64,000 nt of DNA from JBFAPK01 sp040676675 (lineage in GTDB: Bacteria > Actinomycetota > Actinomycetes > Mycobacteriales > Micromonosporaceae). The stretch's first letter is position 1. Each line of letters starts with the position of its first letter. Location of the stretch: assembly GCF_040676675.1 (NCBI RefSeq), contig NZ_JBFAPK010000005.1, positions 186,001 through 250,000 of the forward strand. The letters run 5' to 3'. The position numbers and the translations under genes were made by a program. Below the pieces are notes generated by a model, which was not told the DNA's origin, ran no database searches, and saw only the letters and a list, made by a program, of their open reading frames with translations. Positions 8,572 to 17,661 of the stretch are shown piece by piece.

Positions 8572-10047
8572 CTACAGGGCCGGCGGGGTGAGCACGCCGA
8601 CCGCCGACTCCAGCGCGGCGGCGACCCGGTACATCCGGTCGTCGGCCATGGTCGGGGCCATGATCTGGAGCCCGACCGGCAGCCCCTCGGAGAGACCGCA
8701 CGGCACCGAGATGCCCGGCCCGCCGTAGAGGTTGGTCGGGATCGTGAAGAGGTCCGCCAGGTACATCTGGTACGGGTCGCCCGTGCGCGAGCCGAACGGG
8801 AAGGCGACGAACGGGGTCGTCGGCGAGACCAGGACGTCCACCTGCTCGAACGCGGCCGTGAAGTCGCGGGTGATGAGCGTACGGACCTTCTGCGCCTGCC
8901 CGTAGTACGCGTCGTAGTAGCCGGACGAGAGCGCGTACGTGCCGAGCATGATCCGCCGCTTGACCTCGGGGCCGAAGCCGGTGTCCCGGGTCAGCGACAT
9001 GACCTCCTCCAGCGAGCGGGACCCGTCGTCGCCGGCCCGCAGCCCGAACCGCACCCCGTCGAAGCGGGCCAGGTTCGAGGAGCACTCGCTCGGCGCGATC
9101 AGGTAGTAGGCCGGCAGGGCGTACTGGAAGTGCGGGCAGGAGACCTCGACGATCTCGGCGCCCAGCTTGGTCAGCGTGTCGAGCGCGTCCCGGAACGCGG
9201 CCAGCACCCCCGGCTCGGCGCCCTCGCCGGAGAACTCGCTCACCACGCCGAGCCGCACCCCGGTCAGGTCGCCGCTGGCGCCCGCCCGGGCCGCGGCGAC
9301 GACGTCCGGTACGGGCTGCGGGATCGAGGTCGAGTCGCGCGGGTCGTGCCCGCCGATCGCCGCGTGCAGCAGGGCGGCGTCCTCGACGGTACGGGCGCAG
9401 GGGCCGGGGGTGTCCAGCGACGAGGAGAACGCCACCAGGCCGTAGCGGGAGGTACCGCCGTAGGTCGGCTTCGCGCCGACCGTGCCGGTCACCGCGCCCG
9501 GCTGCCGGATCGAGCCACCGGTGTCCGAACCGATCGCCAGCGGCGCCTCGTACGCGGCGATCGCCGCCGCGCTGCCGCCACCCGAACCGCCCGGAATCCG
9601 GGTCAGGTCCCAGGGGTTGTACGTCGGCCCGTACGCCGAGTACTCGGTGGAGGAACCCATCGCGAACTCGTCCATGTTGGTCTTGCCGAGCAGCACCGTA
9701 CCGGCCGCCCGCAGCCGCTCGACGATCGTCGAGTCGTACGGCGGGCGCCAGCCCTCCAGGATGCGCGAGCCGACGGTGGTCGGCACCCCCTTGGTGGTCA
9801 GCACGTCCTTGACCGCGACCGGCACCCCGGCCAACGGCCCCAACTCCTCACCGGCGGCCCGGCGCTCGTCGACCGCGCGCGCCGCCGCCAGCGCCCCCTC
9901 GGTGTCGACGTGCAGGAACGCGTGCACCCGGTCGTCCACCGCCGCGATCCGGTCCAGGTGGGCCTGGGCCACCTCGACGGCCGACGCCTCACCGCTGGCG
10001 ATGAGCGCGGCCACCTGGACCGCCGTCATCCTGGTCACGTCCGTCAT
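8572..10047 (-). CDS. gatA: Asp-tRNA(Asn)/Glu-tRNA(Gln) amidotransferase subunit A
   Basis: GatA is the amidase subunit: it hydrolyses glutamine and passes ammonia to GatB. From the ATG at 10047 it is 491 residues, normal for the family. The amidase-signature catalytic elements are present: Lys in VPVAVKDVLTTKGVPTT, the Gly/Ser-rich IPGGSGGGSAAA loop and the nucleophile region GSDTGGSIRQPGA. The start follows the gatC stop by five bases, so the two are co-translated. An upstream in-frame extension would overlap gatC and was not used. Confidence 0.97.
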   Translation of the reverse strand: MTDVTRMTAVQVAALIASGEASAVEVAQAHLDRIAAVDDRVHAFLHVDTEGALAAARAVDERRAAGEELGPLAGVPVAVKDVLTTKGVPTTVGSRILEGWRPPYDSTIVERLRAAGTVLLGKTNMDEFAMGSSTEYSAYGPTYNPWDLTRIPGGSGGGSAAAIAAYEAPLAIGSDTGGSIRQPGAVTGTVGAKPTYGGTSRYGLVAFSSSLDTPGPCARTVEDAALLHAAIGGHDPRDSTSIPQPVPDVVAAARAGASGDLTGVRLGVVSEFSGEGAEPGVLAAFRDALDTLTKLGAEIVEVSCPHFQYALPAYYLIAPSECSSNLARFDGVRFGLRAGDDGSRSLEEVMSLTRDTGFGPEVKRRIMLGTYALSSGYYDAYYGQAQKVRTLITRDFTAAFEQVDVLVSPTTPFVAFPFGSRTGDPYQMYLADLFTIPTNLYGGPGISVPCGLSEGLPVGLQIMAPTMADDRMYRVAAALESAVGVLTPPAL

Positions 10048-10052
10048 GGCGC

Positions 10053-10352
10053 TCAGAGCTCCTCGTCCAGGATCCGCGGTACGCGGAAGCGGTCCTCCGC
10101 GACGTCCGGCGCGCCGGAGAGCGCCTCCTCGCGGGTCAGGCACGGCACCTCGACGTCGTCGCGCAGCACGTTGGTCAGCGGTACGGAGTGCGAGGTCGGG
10201 GGGATGTCGGCGGCGGCGACCTCGCCGACCCGCGCCACCGACTGGAGGATGACGTCGAGCTGGCCGGCGAACATGTCCAGCTCATCCTCGGTGACGGCGA
10301 GCCGCGACAGGCGCGCCAAGTGCGCGACCTCTTCGCGGGAGATGGCGGCCAT
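10053..10352 (-). CDS. gatC: Asp-tRNA(Asn)/Glu-tRNA(Gln) amidotransferase subunit C
   Basis: This 99-residue protein is the small stabilising belt subunit of the GatCAB complex. It starts MAAISREEVAHLARLSRLAV, the typical opening of GatC with the EVxxLAxLARL pattern, and ends with the usual segment about residues 70-99. It is the first gene of the gatCA pair, and the gatA start lies five bases after its stop. The 146 bp upstream, to the end of the GGDEF-EAL gene, should contain the promoter. Confidence 0.96.
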   Translation of the reverse strand: MAAISREEVAHLARLSRLAVTEDELDMFAGQLDVILQSVARVGEVAAADIPPTSHSVPLTNVLRDDVEVPCLTREEALSGAPDVAEDRFRVPRILDEEL

Positions 10353-10498
10353 CCGTGCCCCCTTCGTGCCTAGCGTGCGGTTCCGGCCGGGCGTGCCGCC
10401 CGTACCGGGACGACCCAGCGTGACAGCCGGGCCGTGACCAGAGCGAGTCTATTTGTGAGCCGGCGGCGCCCGGTGCCCGCCTCCCCCGGTACCCCGCG

Positions 10499-13063
10499 CT
10501 AGCCGCCGGGCTTGAGCGGGCGGTACCGGGCCAGCCAGGTCACCAGGTCCTCGGCCGGCATCGGCCGGGCGTAGAACCAGCCCTGCGCGACGTGGCAGCC
10601 CGCGGCGTGCAGCAGCCGCCAGGTCCGCTCGTCCTCCACGCCCTCGGCCACCACCCGCAGGCCGAGCGCGCCGGCCAGCTCGATCACCGACCGCACGATC
10701 GCGGCGTCGTCGGCGTCGGTCGCCATGCCGAGTACGAAGGAGCGGTCGACCTTCACCTCGGCCAGCGGCAGCCGGCGCAGGTGTTGCATCGACGAGTAGC
10801 CGGTGCCGAAGTCGTCCAGCGCGATGGCGACGCCGATCCGGTCGAGCCGGGAGATGGTGGCGAGCGCGCGGCGTGGGTCGGCCATCAGCGCGCCCTCGGT
10901 GATCTCCAGTTGGAGCTGCGCCGGGCTGATCCCGTACCGGGCGAGCCGGTCGGCGATCTGGTCGGCGATCTCGCCGGTCTGCAGGTCGCGGACGCTGACG
11001 TTGACCGCGGCGCGGAGCGTGATCCCGGCTGCGGACCACTTCGCGAGCTGCTCGAAGACGTCGTCGACGACGCGACGGGTGAGCAGGCGCATCACGGCGC
11101 TCTGCTCGGCGACCCGGATCAGCTCCTCCGGGTTCACCATCCCCCGGCGGGGGTGGCGCCAGCGCAACAGCGCCTCGACGCCGACGACCTCGCCGGTGTC
11201 GATGGCGATCTGGGGCTGGTAGTACATCATGATCTCGCCGGCGTCCTGGCCGGGCGCGAGCCCGGCGGCGGCACCCGACGCCCCGGTGCCCACGGCGGGT
11301 TCGCCGCCCGGATCGGGGGGTCCGCCGGCCGGCCCCTTCCACCGGGAGATCCGCACGGCCCGTCCGCCGCCCGACCCGGTCCGGTCGGTCCGGTCGGTCC
11401 GGTCGGTCCGGTCGGTTCCGGCGCGCAGCGCGCCGGCCGGGACCGTCTCGGCCCGGGCGCCGTCGCCGCCGCGCAGCGGCGTGGCCAGGATGTTCGCCAC
11501 CGCGGGCGGCAGCGCCGCGAGCGTGGCGGGATCGGGACCGGGCAGGCCGGCGAGGTCGGCCGGGCCGCCGGAGCGTCCGCCCGACCCCGGGACGCCGCCG
11601 CCGGCCTGGGCGGCGCCCGCCGACCGGGCCTCGCCGCCGCCGGCGTCGCCGGAGGCCGACGCACCGGCCGCCGCGAGACCAGCCGCCGGGAGACCGGCCG
11701 CCGACGCACCGCCCGCCGGAAGACCGCCCGCCGGGAGACCGGCCGCCGCGGAGCTGCCGGCCTCCAGCACCCGGCGCAGGTCGGCCAGGAGGCCCAGCCG
11801 CTCCGGCGAGTTGTGGTCCGACTCGGGCGCGTACACGGCGATGGTGTCGCCCCGGTGCTTGGCGTCGTACATCGCCACGTCGGCGTGGCGCATCAGGGTG
11901 GCGAAGTCTTCGCCGTGCTCGGGATGGACCGCGACCCCGATCGAACCGCCGACGTCGAGCGGAAGCCCGTCCAGCGCGACCGGCTCGGTCAGCGCCGCCA
12001 CCACCTGCTCGGCGAGCGCGCGGGCGTCCGACACACCGCCGAGGCGGGTGGCGAGGATGGCGAACTCGTCGCCGCCGAGCCGGGCCACCATGTCCTGCGG
12101 CCGGGCCAGCCGGCTCAGCCGGCGCCCGACCTCGATGAGCAGCCGGTCCCCCACGGCGTGCCCGAGGGCGTCGTTGACGTGTTTGAAGCGGTCCAGGTCG
12201 AGCAGGAGCAGGGCCAGGTGCGGCTCGGGTACGCCGCGCGCGGCCCTCGGGGCGTGCAGCGCCAACTGCTCCTCGACCGCGGTGAGCAGCGCCTTGCGGT
12301 TCGGCAGGCCGGTGAGCGGGTCGCGGTGGGCCAGCTGCTCCTGCTCGGCGGAGAGCCGCGACATCCGGTGGACCGCGAAGAGCGGTACCAGCACCAGCGG
12401 GATCAGCGTGGCGCTCACCCGGGCGGCGGCCACCAGCACCGGGCTGAGCAGCAGCAACGAGCCCGCGGAGAGCAGCTCGAAGGCGAACCCGTGCCGGACC
12501 GCCGGCCACCACCTCCCGCCGAAGCGCAGCCGTACCGCGAGGCTCACCAACCCGTACGTCACCAGGAACCAGGCGCCCGCCGCCCCGGCCGTGGCCAGCA
12601 CGTCGGTCCAGCGCAGCGGGGCCTCGCCCCGGAAGGCGCCCTCGGCGGCCAGCCGGGTCACCTCGTACGCCGCGGTCAGCGCCAGCGCGTACTGGGCCAG
12701 GTTGAACGCCGCCCGCCAGGGCGCGTGGCGCATCCGCCAGCTCGACACGATGACCGCGGCGGCCTGTACCGCCACGGCCGGACCGACGCCCCAGGCCAGC
12801 AGGATCGCGAAGGTGAAGCAGACGGACGGGAAGACGGCCGGGCTCTGCCGGCGCACCGGCGGGGCGAACGGGCGGGAGTCGCCGATGACGGCGAGGGCCG
12901 CCATGGTCCAGAAGGCCGCCGGCAGCTGCGCGATCTGGTCCGGCAGGGCGAGCAGCGGTCGGGCGCAGAGGAGGGCCGCGAGGACGACGATGGTCCAGAC
13001 GAAGCCGAAGAACGGCACCGCCCGCCCAGGGGGAACGGAGTTCCGCAGCGCGGCGGTCTCCAT
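10499..13063 (-). CDS. Membrane GGDEF-EAL protein (c-di-GMP synthesis/breakdown)
   Basis: This 854-residue protein can make or degrade cyclic di-GMP. An N-terminal membrane module of about seven or eight hydrophobic helices (residues about 15-215) is a probable sensor. A GGDEF domain follows with an intact ARLGGDEFAIL near 326-336 and an I-site RPQD five residues before it. A long Ala/Gly/Thr-rich linker covers about 410-560, and an EAL domain carries intact GVEALLRWRHP near 628. Later catalytic motifs NVSVRDLQ, ITEGALM and IALDDFGTGYSS are also present. Both domains therefore look competent. The linker contains perfect Thr-Asp-Arg repeats. It stands alone between gatC and ligA on the same strand. 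Confidence 0.93.
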   Translation of the reverse strand: METAALRNSVPPGRAVPFFGFVWTIVVLAALLCARPLLALPDQIAQLPAAFWTMAALAVIGDSRPFAPPVRRQSPAVFPSVCFTFAILLAWGVGPAVAVQAAAVIVSSWRMRHAPWRAAFNLAQYALALTAAYEVTRLAAEGAFRGEAPLRWTDVLATAGAAGAWFLVTYGLVSLAVRLRFGGRWWPAVRHGFAFELLSAGSLLLLSPVLVAAARVSATLIPLVLVPLFAVHRMSRLSAEQEQLAHRDPLTGLPNRKALLTAVEEQLALHAPRAARGVPEPHLALLLLDLDRFKHVNDALGHAVGDRLLIEVGRRLSRLARPQDMVARLGGDEFAILATRLGGVSDARALAEQVVAALTEPVALDGLPLDVGGSIGVAVHPEHGEDFATLMRHADVAMYDAKHRGDTIAVYAPESDHNSPERLGLLADLRRVLEAGSSAAAGLPAGGLPAGGASAAGLPAAGLAAAGASASGDAGGGEARSAGAAQAGGGVPGSGGRSGGPADLAGLPGPDPATLAALPPAVANILATPLRGGDGARAETVPAGALRAGTDRTDRTDRTDRTGSGGGRAVRISRWKGPAGGPPDPGGEPAVGTGASGAAAGLAPGQDAGEIMMYYQPQIAIDTGEVVGVEALLRWRHPRRGMVNPEELIRVAEQSAVMRLLTRRVVDDVFEQLAKWSAAGITLRAAVNVSVRDLQTGEIADQIADRLARYGISPAQLQLEITEGALMADPRRALATISRLDRIGVAIALDDFGTGYSSMQHLRRLPLAEVKVDRSFVLGMATDADDAAIVRSVIELAGALGLRVVAEGVEDERTWRLLHAAGCHVAQGWFYARPMPAEDLVTWLARYRPLKPGG

Positions 13064-13231
13064 CCGACCTCCAGACCTCAGTCGCCCGGGGCGCGGGCCG
13101 GTCGCCGCGCCGTCCCCCCATCAAACGCCCTCACCCTAGGATTGTGAGGGGTGACAGCCACGAATCGGATGTAGTCGTGACTAACTTGGAATACGACGCA
13201 TCTCGGTGCCGCGCCCTTCCGACACGGAGTG

Positions 13232-15376
13232 TCAGCTGTCGCCGGATTCCTCGTTACTTTGCGCCACCTGGCGGGCCGCCTCCGGCCCCTCGGCCAGCAG
13301 CACCCGGAAGCCGTCCTCGTCGAGCACCGGCACCTTGAGCGAGGCGGCCTTGTCGGCCTTCGAGCCGGGGTTGTCGCCCACCACGACGAAGCCGGTCTTC
13401 TTCGAAACCGAGCCGCTCACCTTGCCCCCGAGGGTCTGCACCGCCTCGGCGGCCTGGTCGCGCGAGTAGCCGGCCAGCGTGCCGGTGACCACCACGGTCA
13501 CCCCCTCCAGCGGGCGCGGGCCCTGCTCGACCCGCTCCTCCGCCATGCGTACGCCGGCCTCCGTCCACTTGCGGACCACCTCGCGGTGCCAGTCGACGCC
13601 GAACCACTCCCGCAGGCTGGCCGCGATGGTCGGGCCGACCCCCTCGACGGAGGCGAGCTCCTCCTCGCTGGCCGCCTCGATCGCCGGGATCGAGCCGAAG
13701 TGGCGGGCCAGCGCCTGGGCCGCGGTCGGGCCGACGTGCCGGATCGACAGCGCCACCAGCACCCGCCAGAGTGGCCGCTGCCGCGCCTCGACCAGGTTGT
13801 CGAGCAGCTTCACCGCGTTGCTGCCGAGCGTGCCGTCCTTGTTCACGAAGAAGGGCGCCCGGGCGAGCCGCTCCGCGTCGAGGGAGAACAGGTCGCCCTC
13901 GTCGGTGATGACCTGCGAGTCCAGCAGGGCGCGGGCCGACTTCTCGCCGAGCACCTCGATGTCGAGCGCGCCCCGTCCGGCCAGGTGGAAGACCCGCTCG
14001 CGCAGTTGCGCCGGGCAGGTACGCGAGTTGGGGCAACGGATGTCGACGTCGCCCTCCTTGGCGGGCGCCAGCGGGGTGCCGCAGGCCGGGCAGTTCGTCG
14101 GCATCACGAACTCCCGCGCGTCGACCGGGCGCAGGTCGATCACCGGCCCGAGCACCTCGGGGATCACGTCGCCGGCCTTGCGCAGCACCACCGTGTCGCC
14201 GATGCGTACGCCCTTGCGGGCCACCTCGCGGGCGTTGTGCAGGGTGGCCAGCGCGACCGTGGAGCCGGCGACGCGCACCGGTTCGAGCACCGCGAACGGG
14301 GTGACCCGGCCGGTACGCCCGACGTTGACGTCGATGTCGAGCAGCTTGGTGGTCACCTCCTCGGGCGGGTACTTGAAGGCGATGGCCCAGCGGGGCGCGC
14401 GGCTCGTCGAGCCCAGCCGGCCCTGGATCGAGACCGGGTCGACCTTCACCACCACGCCGTCGATCTCGTGCTCCACGTCGTGCCGGTGCGCCGCGTAGTA
14501 GTCGATGTACTCCCGTACCCCGGCGAGATCCGGCACCACCCGCCAGCGGTCGCTGGTGGGCAGCCCCCAGGCGCGCAGCGCGGCGTACGCCTCGGACTGC
14601 GCCTCCGGCTGGAACCCCTGCCGGGCCCCGATGCCGTGCACCACCAGGCGCAGGGGCCGGGAGGCGGTGATCCGGGGATCCTTCTGCCGCAGGCTCCCAG
14701 CGGCGGCGTTGCGCGGGTTGGCGAACGGCGCCTTGCCCTGCTCCACCAGGCTGGCGTTGAGGTCGGCGAACGCCTCCACCGGGAAGTAAATCTCCCCACG
14801 GACCTCCAGCAGCTCCGGCACCTCGGCCAGGCCGTCGGCGAGCCGCTCCGGGATGTCCCGGATGGTCCGGACGTTGGGTGTGACGTCCTCGCCGGTACGC
14901 CCGTCGCCCCGGGTCGCGGCCCGGACGAGCCGGCCCCGCTCGTAGGTCAGATTGATCGCCAGCCCGTCGACCTTGAGTTCGCAGAGGTAGGGCACCGGGC
15001 CGCCGGCGTCCCGCTCGACCCGCTCGGCCCAGGCGTTCAGCTCCGCCGGGTCGAAGGCGTTGTCGAGCGACATCATCCGCTCGGCATGGGTGACCGGGGT
15101 GAACTGGGTCGAGAAGGTGCCGCCGACCCGCTGCGTGGGCGAGTCAGGGGTACGCAGCGCCGGGAACCGCTCCTCCAGCCCCTCCAGCTCGCGCAGCAGC
15201 ACGTCGAACTCGGCGTCGGAGATCGTCGGCGAGTCGAGCACGTAGTAGCGGTACTGGTGATCGGTGATCTCGGCGCTCAGCACCGCGTGCCGCTCCCGCG
15301 CCTCCGCGGGCGGTTCCGCGCCGGCGCTCGCCTCCTGTGCGGCGCTGACCTTCGCGGGAATGACTTCTTCGGACAC
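13232..15376 (-). CDS. ligA: NAD-dependent DNA ligase
   Basis: This is the essential replicative ligase, which joins Okazaki fragments using NAD. The 714-residue length is normal. Order of domains: Ia (HAVLSAEITDHQYRYYVLDSP), adenylation domain with the nucleophile Lys in CELKVDGLAINL near residue 133, OB fold, four-Cys zinc finger (CPACGTPL … CPNSRTCPAQL near 427-450), helix-hairpin-helix repeats and a C-terminal BRCT domain from about 620. The start is GTG at 15376. A palindromic element (15443-15510) lies just upstream, between it and the preceding gene on the same strand. Confidence 0.97.
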   Translation of the reverse strand: MSEEVIPAKVSAAQEASAGAEPPAEARERHAVLSAEITDHQYRYYVLDSPTISDAEFDVLLRELEGLEERFPALRTPDSPTQRVGGTFSTQFTPVTHAERMMSLDNAFDPAELNAWAERVERDAGGPVPYLCELKVDGLAINLTYERGRLVRAATRGDGRTGEDVTPNVRTIRDIPERLADGLAEVPELLEVRGEIYFPVEAFADLNASLVEQGKAPFANPRNAAAGSLRQKDPRITASRPLRLVVHGIGARQGFQPEAQSEAYAALRAWGLPTSDRWRVVPDLAGVREYIDYYAAHRHDVEHEIDGVVVKVDPVSIQGRLGSTSRAPRWAIAFKYPPEEVTTKLLDIDVNVGRTGRVTPFAVLEPVRVAGSTVALATLHNAREVARKGVRIGDTVVLRKAGDVIPEVLGPVIDLRPVDAREFVMPTNCPACGTPLAPAKEGDVDIRCPNSRTCPAQLRERVFHLAGRGALDIEVLGEKSARALLDSQVITDEGDLFSLDAERLARAPFFVNKDGTLGSNAVKLLDNLVEARQRPLWRVLVALSIRHVGPTAAQALARHFGSIPAIEAASEEELASVEGVGPTIAASLREWFGVDWHREVVRKWTEAGVRMAEERVEQGPRPLEGVTVVVTGTLAGYSRDQAAEAVQTLGGKVSGSVSKKTGFVVVGDNPGSKADKAASLKVPVLDEDGFRVLLAEGPEAARQVAQSNEESGDS

Positions 15377-15442
15377 CCTCTGACCTCCGTGATCACGCTA
15401 TCCCCGAACGGTAGCCGCAGGGACCGACATCCCCCGCCCCCG

Positions 15443-15510
15443 CCCGTCGATCTAGGGCAAATCGACGTGATTGGAGATCAAAGAACGAGGATTTGCCCTA
15501 GATCGACGGG
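15443..15510. repeat. Palindromic dispersed element, copy 2 (complete)
   Basis: Perfectly complementary 21-bp arms (15443-15463 and 15490-15510; inner sequence CGATCTAGGGCAAATC) enclose a 26-nt loop containing GTGATTGGAGATC. The right arm ends one base before the stop codon of the ADP-ribosylglycohydrolase gene at 15512, so the hairpin forms immediately after that gene and could end its transcript. Near-identical copies occur at 6417 and 28425, including the loop. That argues for a mobile or amplified element and not a chance terminator. Confidence 0.75.
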
Positions 15511-15511
15511 G

Positions 15512-16576
15512 TCAGTCCCAGGCGGTGCCGAGCGTGGCGAGCTGGTCGGCGTACTCGATCCGGTCCAGCCACTCCGGCGGCCAGGCGGCCAGCCCGTACG
15601 CGGCGCCGACGAAGGCACCCGCCAGGCAGGCGATCGAGTCCGAGTCGCCGCCGGTGGTGGCGCCCCGGGCCAGCGCGGCCACCGGCTCGTCGGCGTGCCG
15701 CACCGCGCAGTACAGCGCGGTCGCCAGCGCCTCCTCGGCGATCCACCCCTCGCCCGTGGCCCGGCACGGATCGCCGCCGTCGTCCGGCGCCGCGAGCGCG
15801 GCGTCGAGCCGGTCGAGCACGGCGAGGCACTCGTCCCAGCCCCGGGAGACGAAGCTCACCGGATCACCGTCGCCGGAACGCCGCCACAGCGCGCCGAGCC
15901 AGTCGCCCCGGTAGACGGCGCGCTGCTCGCGGGCCCGCGCCCGCAGCAGCGCCGGCACGTCGGCCAGCGCCGCGCCGTCCCGGAGCAGCCGCACCGCGTA
16001 CGCGGTCAGCTCGCTGGCGGCCAACCCGGTCGGATGGCCGTGGGTGAGCCCCGCCTGGAGCTGGGCGACCCCGGCCAGGGTGTCCAGGTCGTAGCCGGGT
16101 ACCAGGCCGACCGGGACGACCCGCATGTTCGCCCCGCACCCCTTCGACTCGGCCATGGTCGCGTCCTGCCAGGGCAGGCCCCGCGCCAGCCCGCCGCAGG
16201 CGCGCAGGCAGGTCGCGCCGGGTGCCCGGTTGTTGTCGGGGCTGGCCGCCCACCCGACGAAGCGGGCCCGCAGCAGCGGCTCCAGCGCCTCGGGGGTGGC
16301 CGCCGGCGCGTCGTGCAGCGCCCAGCCGACCGCCAGCGTCATCTGCGTGTCGTCGGTGACCATCGCCGGAGCGCCGGTCAGCTCGCGCGGGCCGGCGGGG
16401 CCGTACCGTCGGACGATCTCGTCGACGGGAAGGAACTCGGTCGGCCGGCCCAGCGCGTCCCCGTACGCGAGTCCGAAGAGCGATCCGGAGGCGGTCATCG
16501 CGGCGGCCGTGGCGGCGGTCGGCGGTCCGGTCACGCCGGGCGAGGTCTGCACTCGATCCGTCATGCCGGTCATCAT
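15512..16576 (-). CDS. ADP-ribosylglycohydrolase (DraG/ARH family), copy 1
   Basis: This 354-residue all-helical enzyme has both dinuclear-metal motifs of the ARH family: VTDDTQMTLAVGW (residues about 71-83) and GGDSDSIACLAGAFVGA near the C-terminus. SGSLFGLAYGDALGRPTE is the usual N-terminal signature. Family members remove ADP-ribose from modified proteins or hydrolyse related ribosyl compounds. No ADP-ribosyltransferase is seen nearby, so a protein substrate cannot be named. The start is one of three ATGs at 16576, 16573 or 16564. The gene lies inside the conserved ligA-mnmA core block, 22 bp after the methionine-synthase-like gene. Confidence 0.88.
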   Translation of the reverse strand: MMTGMTDRVQTSPGVTGPPTAATAAAMTASGSLFGLAYGDALGRPTEFLPVDEIVRRYGPAGPRELTGAPAMVTDDTQMTLAVGWALHDAPAATPEALEPLLRARFVGWAASPDNNRAPGATCLRACGGLARGLPWQDATMAESKGCGANMRVVPVGLVPGYDLDTLAGVAQLQAGLTHGHPTGLAASELTAYAVRLLRDGAALADVPALLRARAREQRAVYRGDWLGALWRRSGDGDPVSFVSRGWDECLAVLDRLDAALAAPDDGGDPCRATGEGWIAEEALATALYCAVRHADEPVAALARGATTGGDSDSIACLAGAFVGAAYGLAAWPPEWLDRIEYADQLATLGTAWD

Positions 16577-16598
16577 GCCCGGCCGCCGCGCCGGGCCG

Positions 16599-17606
16599 TC
16601 ACTCCTCGTACAGCCGGCGGGCGGCGTCCCGACAGGCCGCCAGGACCTGCCGGGCGTGCTCGGGGCTCGCCCCGGCCAGCCCGCAGGCGGGGGTCACCAC
16701 GACCTGCCGCGCCAGGCGGGTACGCGGAAAGCCGAGCCGGTCCCAGAGCTGCCGTACCTTGTCGGCGACCTGCGCCGAGGTCGGCGCGCGGCCGGCGGGC
16801 GGCGGCAGCGCGGGCGCGGCGCCCGCGAGGAGTCCGAGCCCCGCGTCGATCGCCTCGCCGAGCGGGTCGAGCTTCTCGACCAGGTCGAGGTCGAGGGCGA
16901 CGGCGGCGGCGCCGGCCGAGCGGATCAGCTCCAGCGGTACGTCGGGGGCGCAGCAGTGCACCACGACCGGCGCCCCGACGGCCGAGACCACCGCGCCGAG
17001 CAGGTCGATGGCGGTGGCCGCCTCGACCGGCCGGTACGCGCTGAGCCCGCTCTCGGTCGGCACCCGGCCGGCCAGCACGGCCGGCAGCGACGGCTCGTCG
17101 AGCTGGAGCAGCACGGTGGCCCGGGGCAGCCGGCGCCGCACGTCGGCGACGTGCCCGCGCAGCCCCTCGGCCAGCGACTCGGTGAGGTCGCGCACCGCGC
17201 CCGGGTCGCGCAGCATCCGGCCGCCGATGCCCCGGTCGAGGCTGGCGGCCAGGGTGAACGGGCCGGCCGCCTGGACCTTGATGTCGCCGGCGTACTCCTC
17301 GGCCTGCTCGGTCAGCTGGTCGAGGTCGCGTTCCAGCAGGTCCCGGGCGCGCCGCAGGTCCCGCCCGGGGCGGTTGGCCACCCGCCACCGGGCCGCGTAC
17401 AGCTCCACCGGCAGCTCGACCAGCAGCCCCGCGGTACGCCCGACGAGGTCGGCACCGGGGCCCCGGGCGGGCAGCTCGGGCAGGTGCGGCAGCGCCGGCA
17501 GTTCGCCGAGCACGATCCGCTGGGTCTCCGCGATGTCCGTACCGGGCAGCGAGCCGATCCCGGTCGCCGCGCCCGCCGGCCAGGGCCAGCCTCGCTCCTC
17601 AGTCAC
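16599..17606 (-). CDS. Cobalamin-independent methionine synthase-like protein (MetE C-terminal fold)
   Basis: Starting at GTG 17606 (VTEERGWPWPAG) gives 335 residues, about the length of the catalytic MetE C-terminal domain alone. ATGIGSLPGTDIAETQRIV opens the UROD/MetE barrel. Zinc-ligand positions are suggested by VVHCCAPDVPLELI and a late VVTPACGLAGASPE. In M. tuberculosis the equivalent gene (Rv3015c) lies at the same place beside ligA. Whether it makes methionine is unknown, because the N-terminal MetE half that binds folate is absent. An upstream in-frame extension overlaps mnmA and is rejected. Confidence 0.82.
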   Translation of the reverse strand: MTEERGWPWPAGAATGIGSLPGTDIAETQRIVLGELPALPHLPELPARGPGADLVGRTAGLLVELPVELYAARWRVANRPGRDLRRARDLLERDLDQLTEQAEEYAGDIKVQAAGPFTLAASLDRGIGGRMLRDPGAVRDLTESLAEGLRGHVADVRRRLPRATVLLQLDEPSLPAVLAGRVPTESGLSAYRPVEAATAIDLLGAVVSAVGAPVVVHCCAPDVPLELIRSAGAAAVALDLDLVEKLDPLGEAIDAGLGLLAGAAPALPPPAGRAPTSAQVADKVRQLWDRLGFPRTRLARQVVVTPACGLAGASPEHARQVLAACRDAARRLYEE

Positions 17607-17661
17607 GTCCGTCCGCTCCTCGCTGTGTTCGGCCTCGTCCGTCGGCCGGTTGCCGCGCCCG

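Noticed and set aside
5493..8591. Very long plus-strand open frame (over 1000 codons) across gatB and the FG-GAP gene
   Set aside because: It runs through an N-gap and opposite two clear genes; the translation is Arg/Gly/Asp-rich as expected from the reverse of high-GC coding DNA.
11388..11420. Microsatellite-like GGTCGGTCC repeats
   Set aside because: They encode Thr-Asp-Arg repeats in the linker of the GGDEF-EAL protein; no separate element is needed.
13229..17044. Long plus-strand open frame opposite ligA and the first ADP-ribosylglycohydrolase
   Set aside because: It is a shadow of two well-identified minus-strand genes and crosses a palindromic intergenic repeat.
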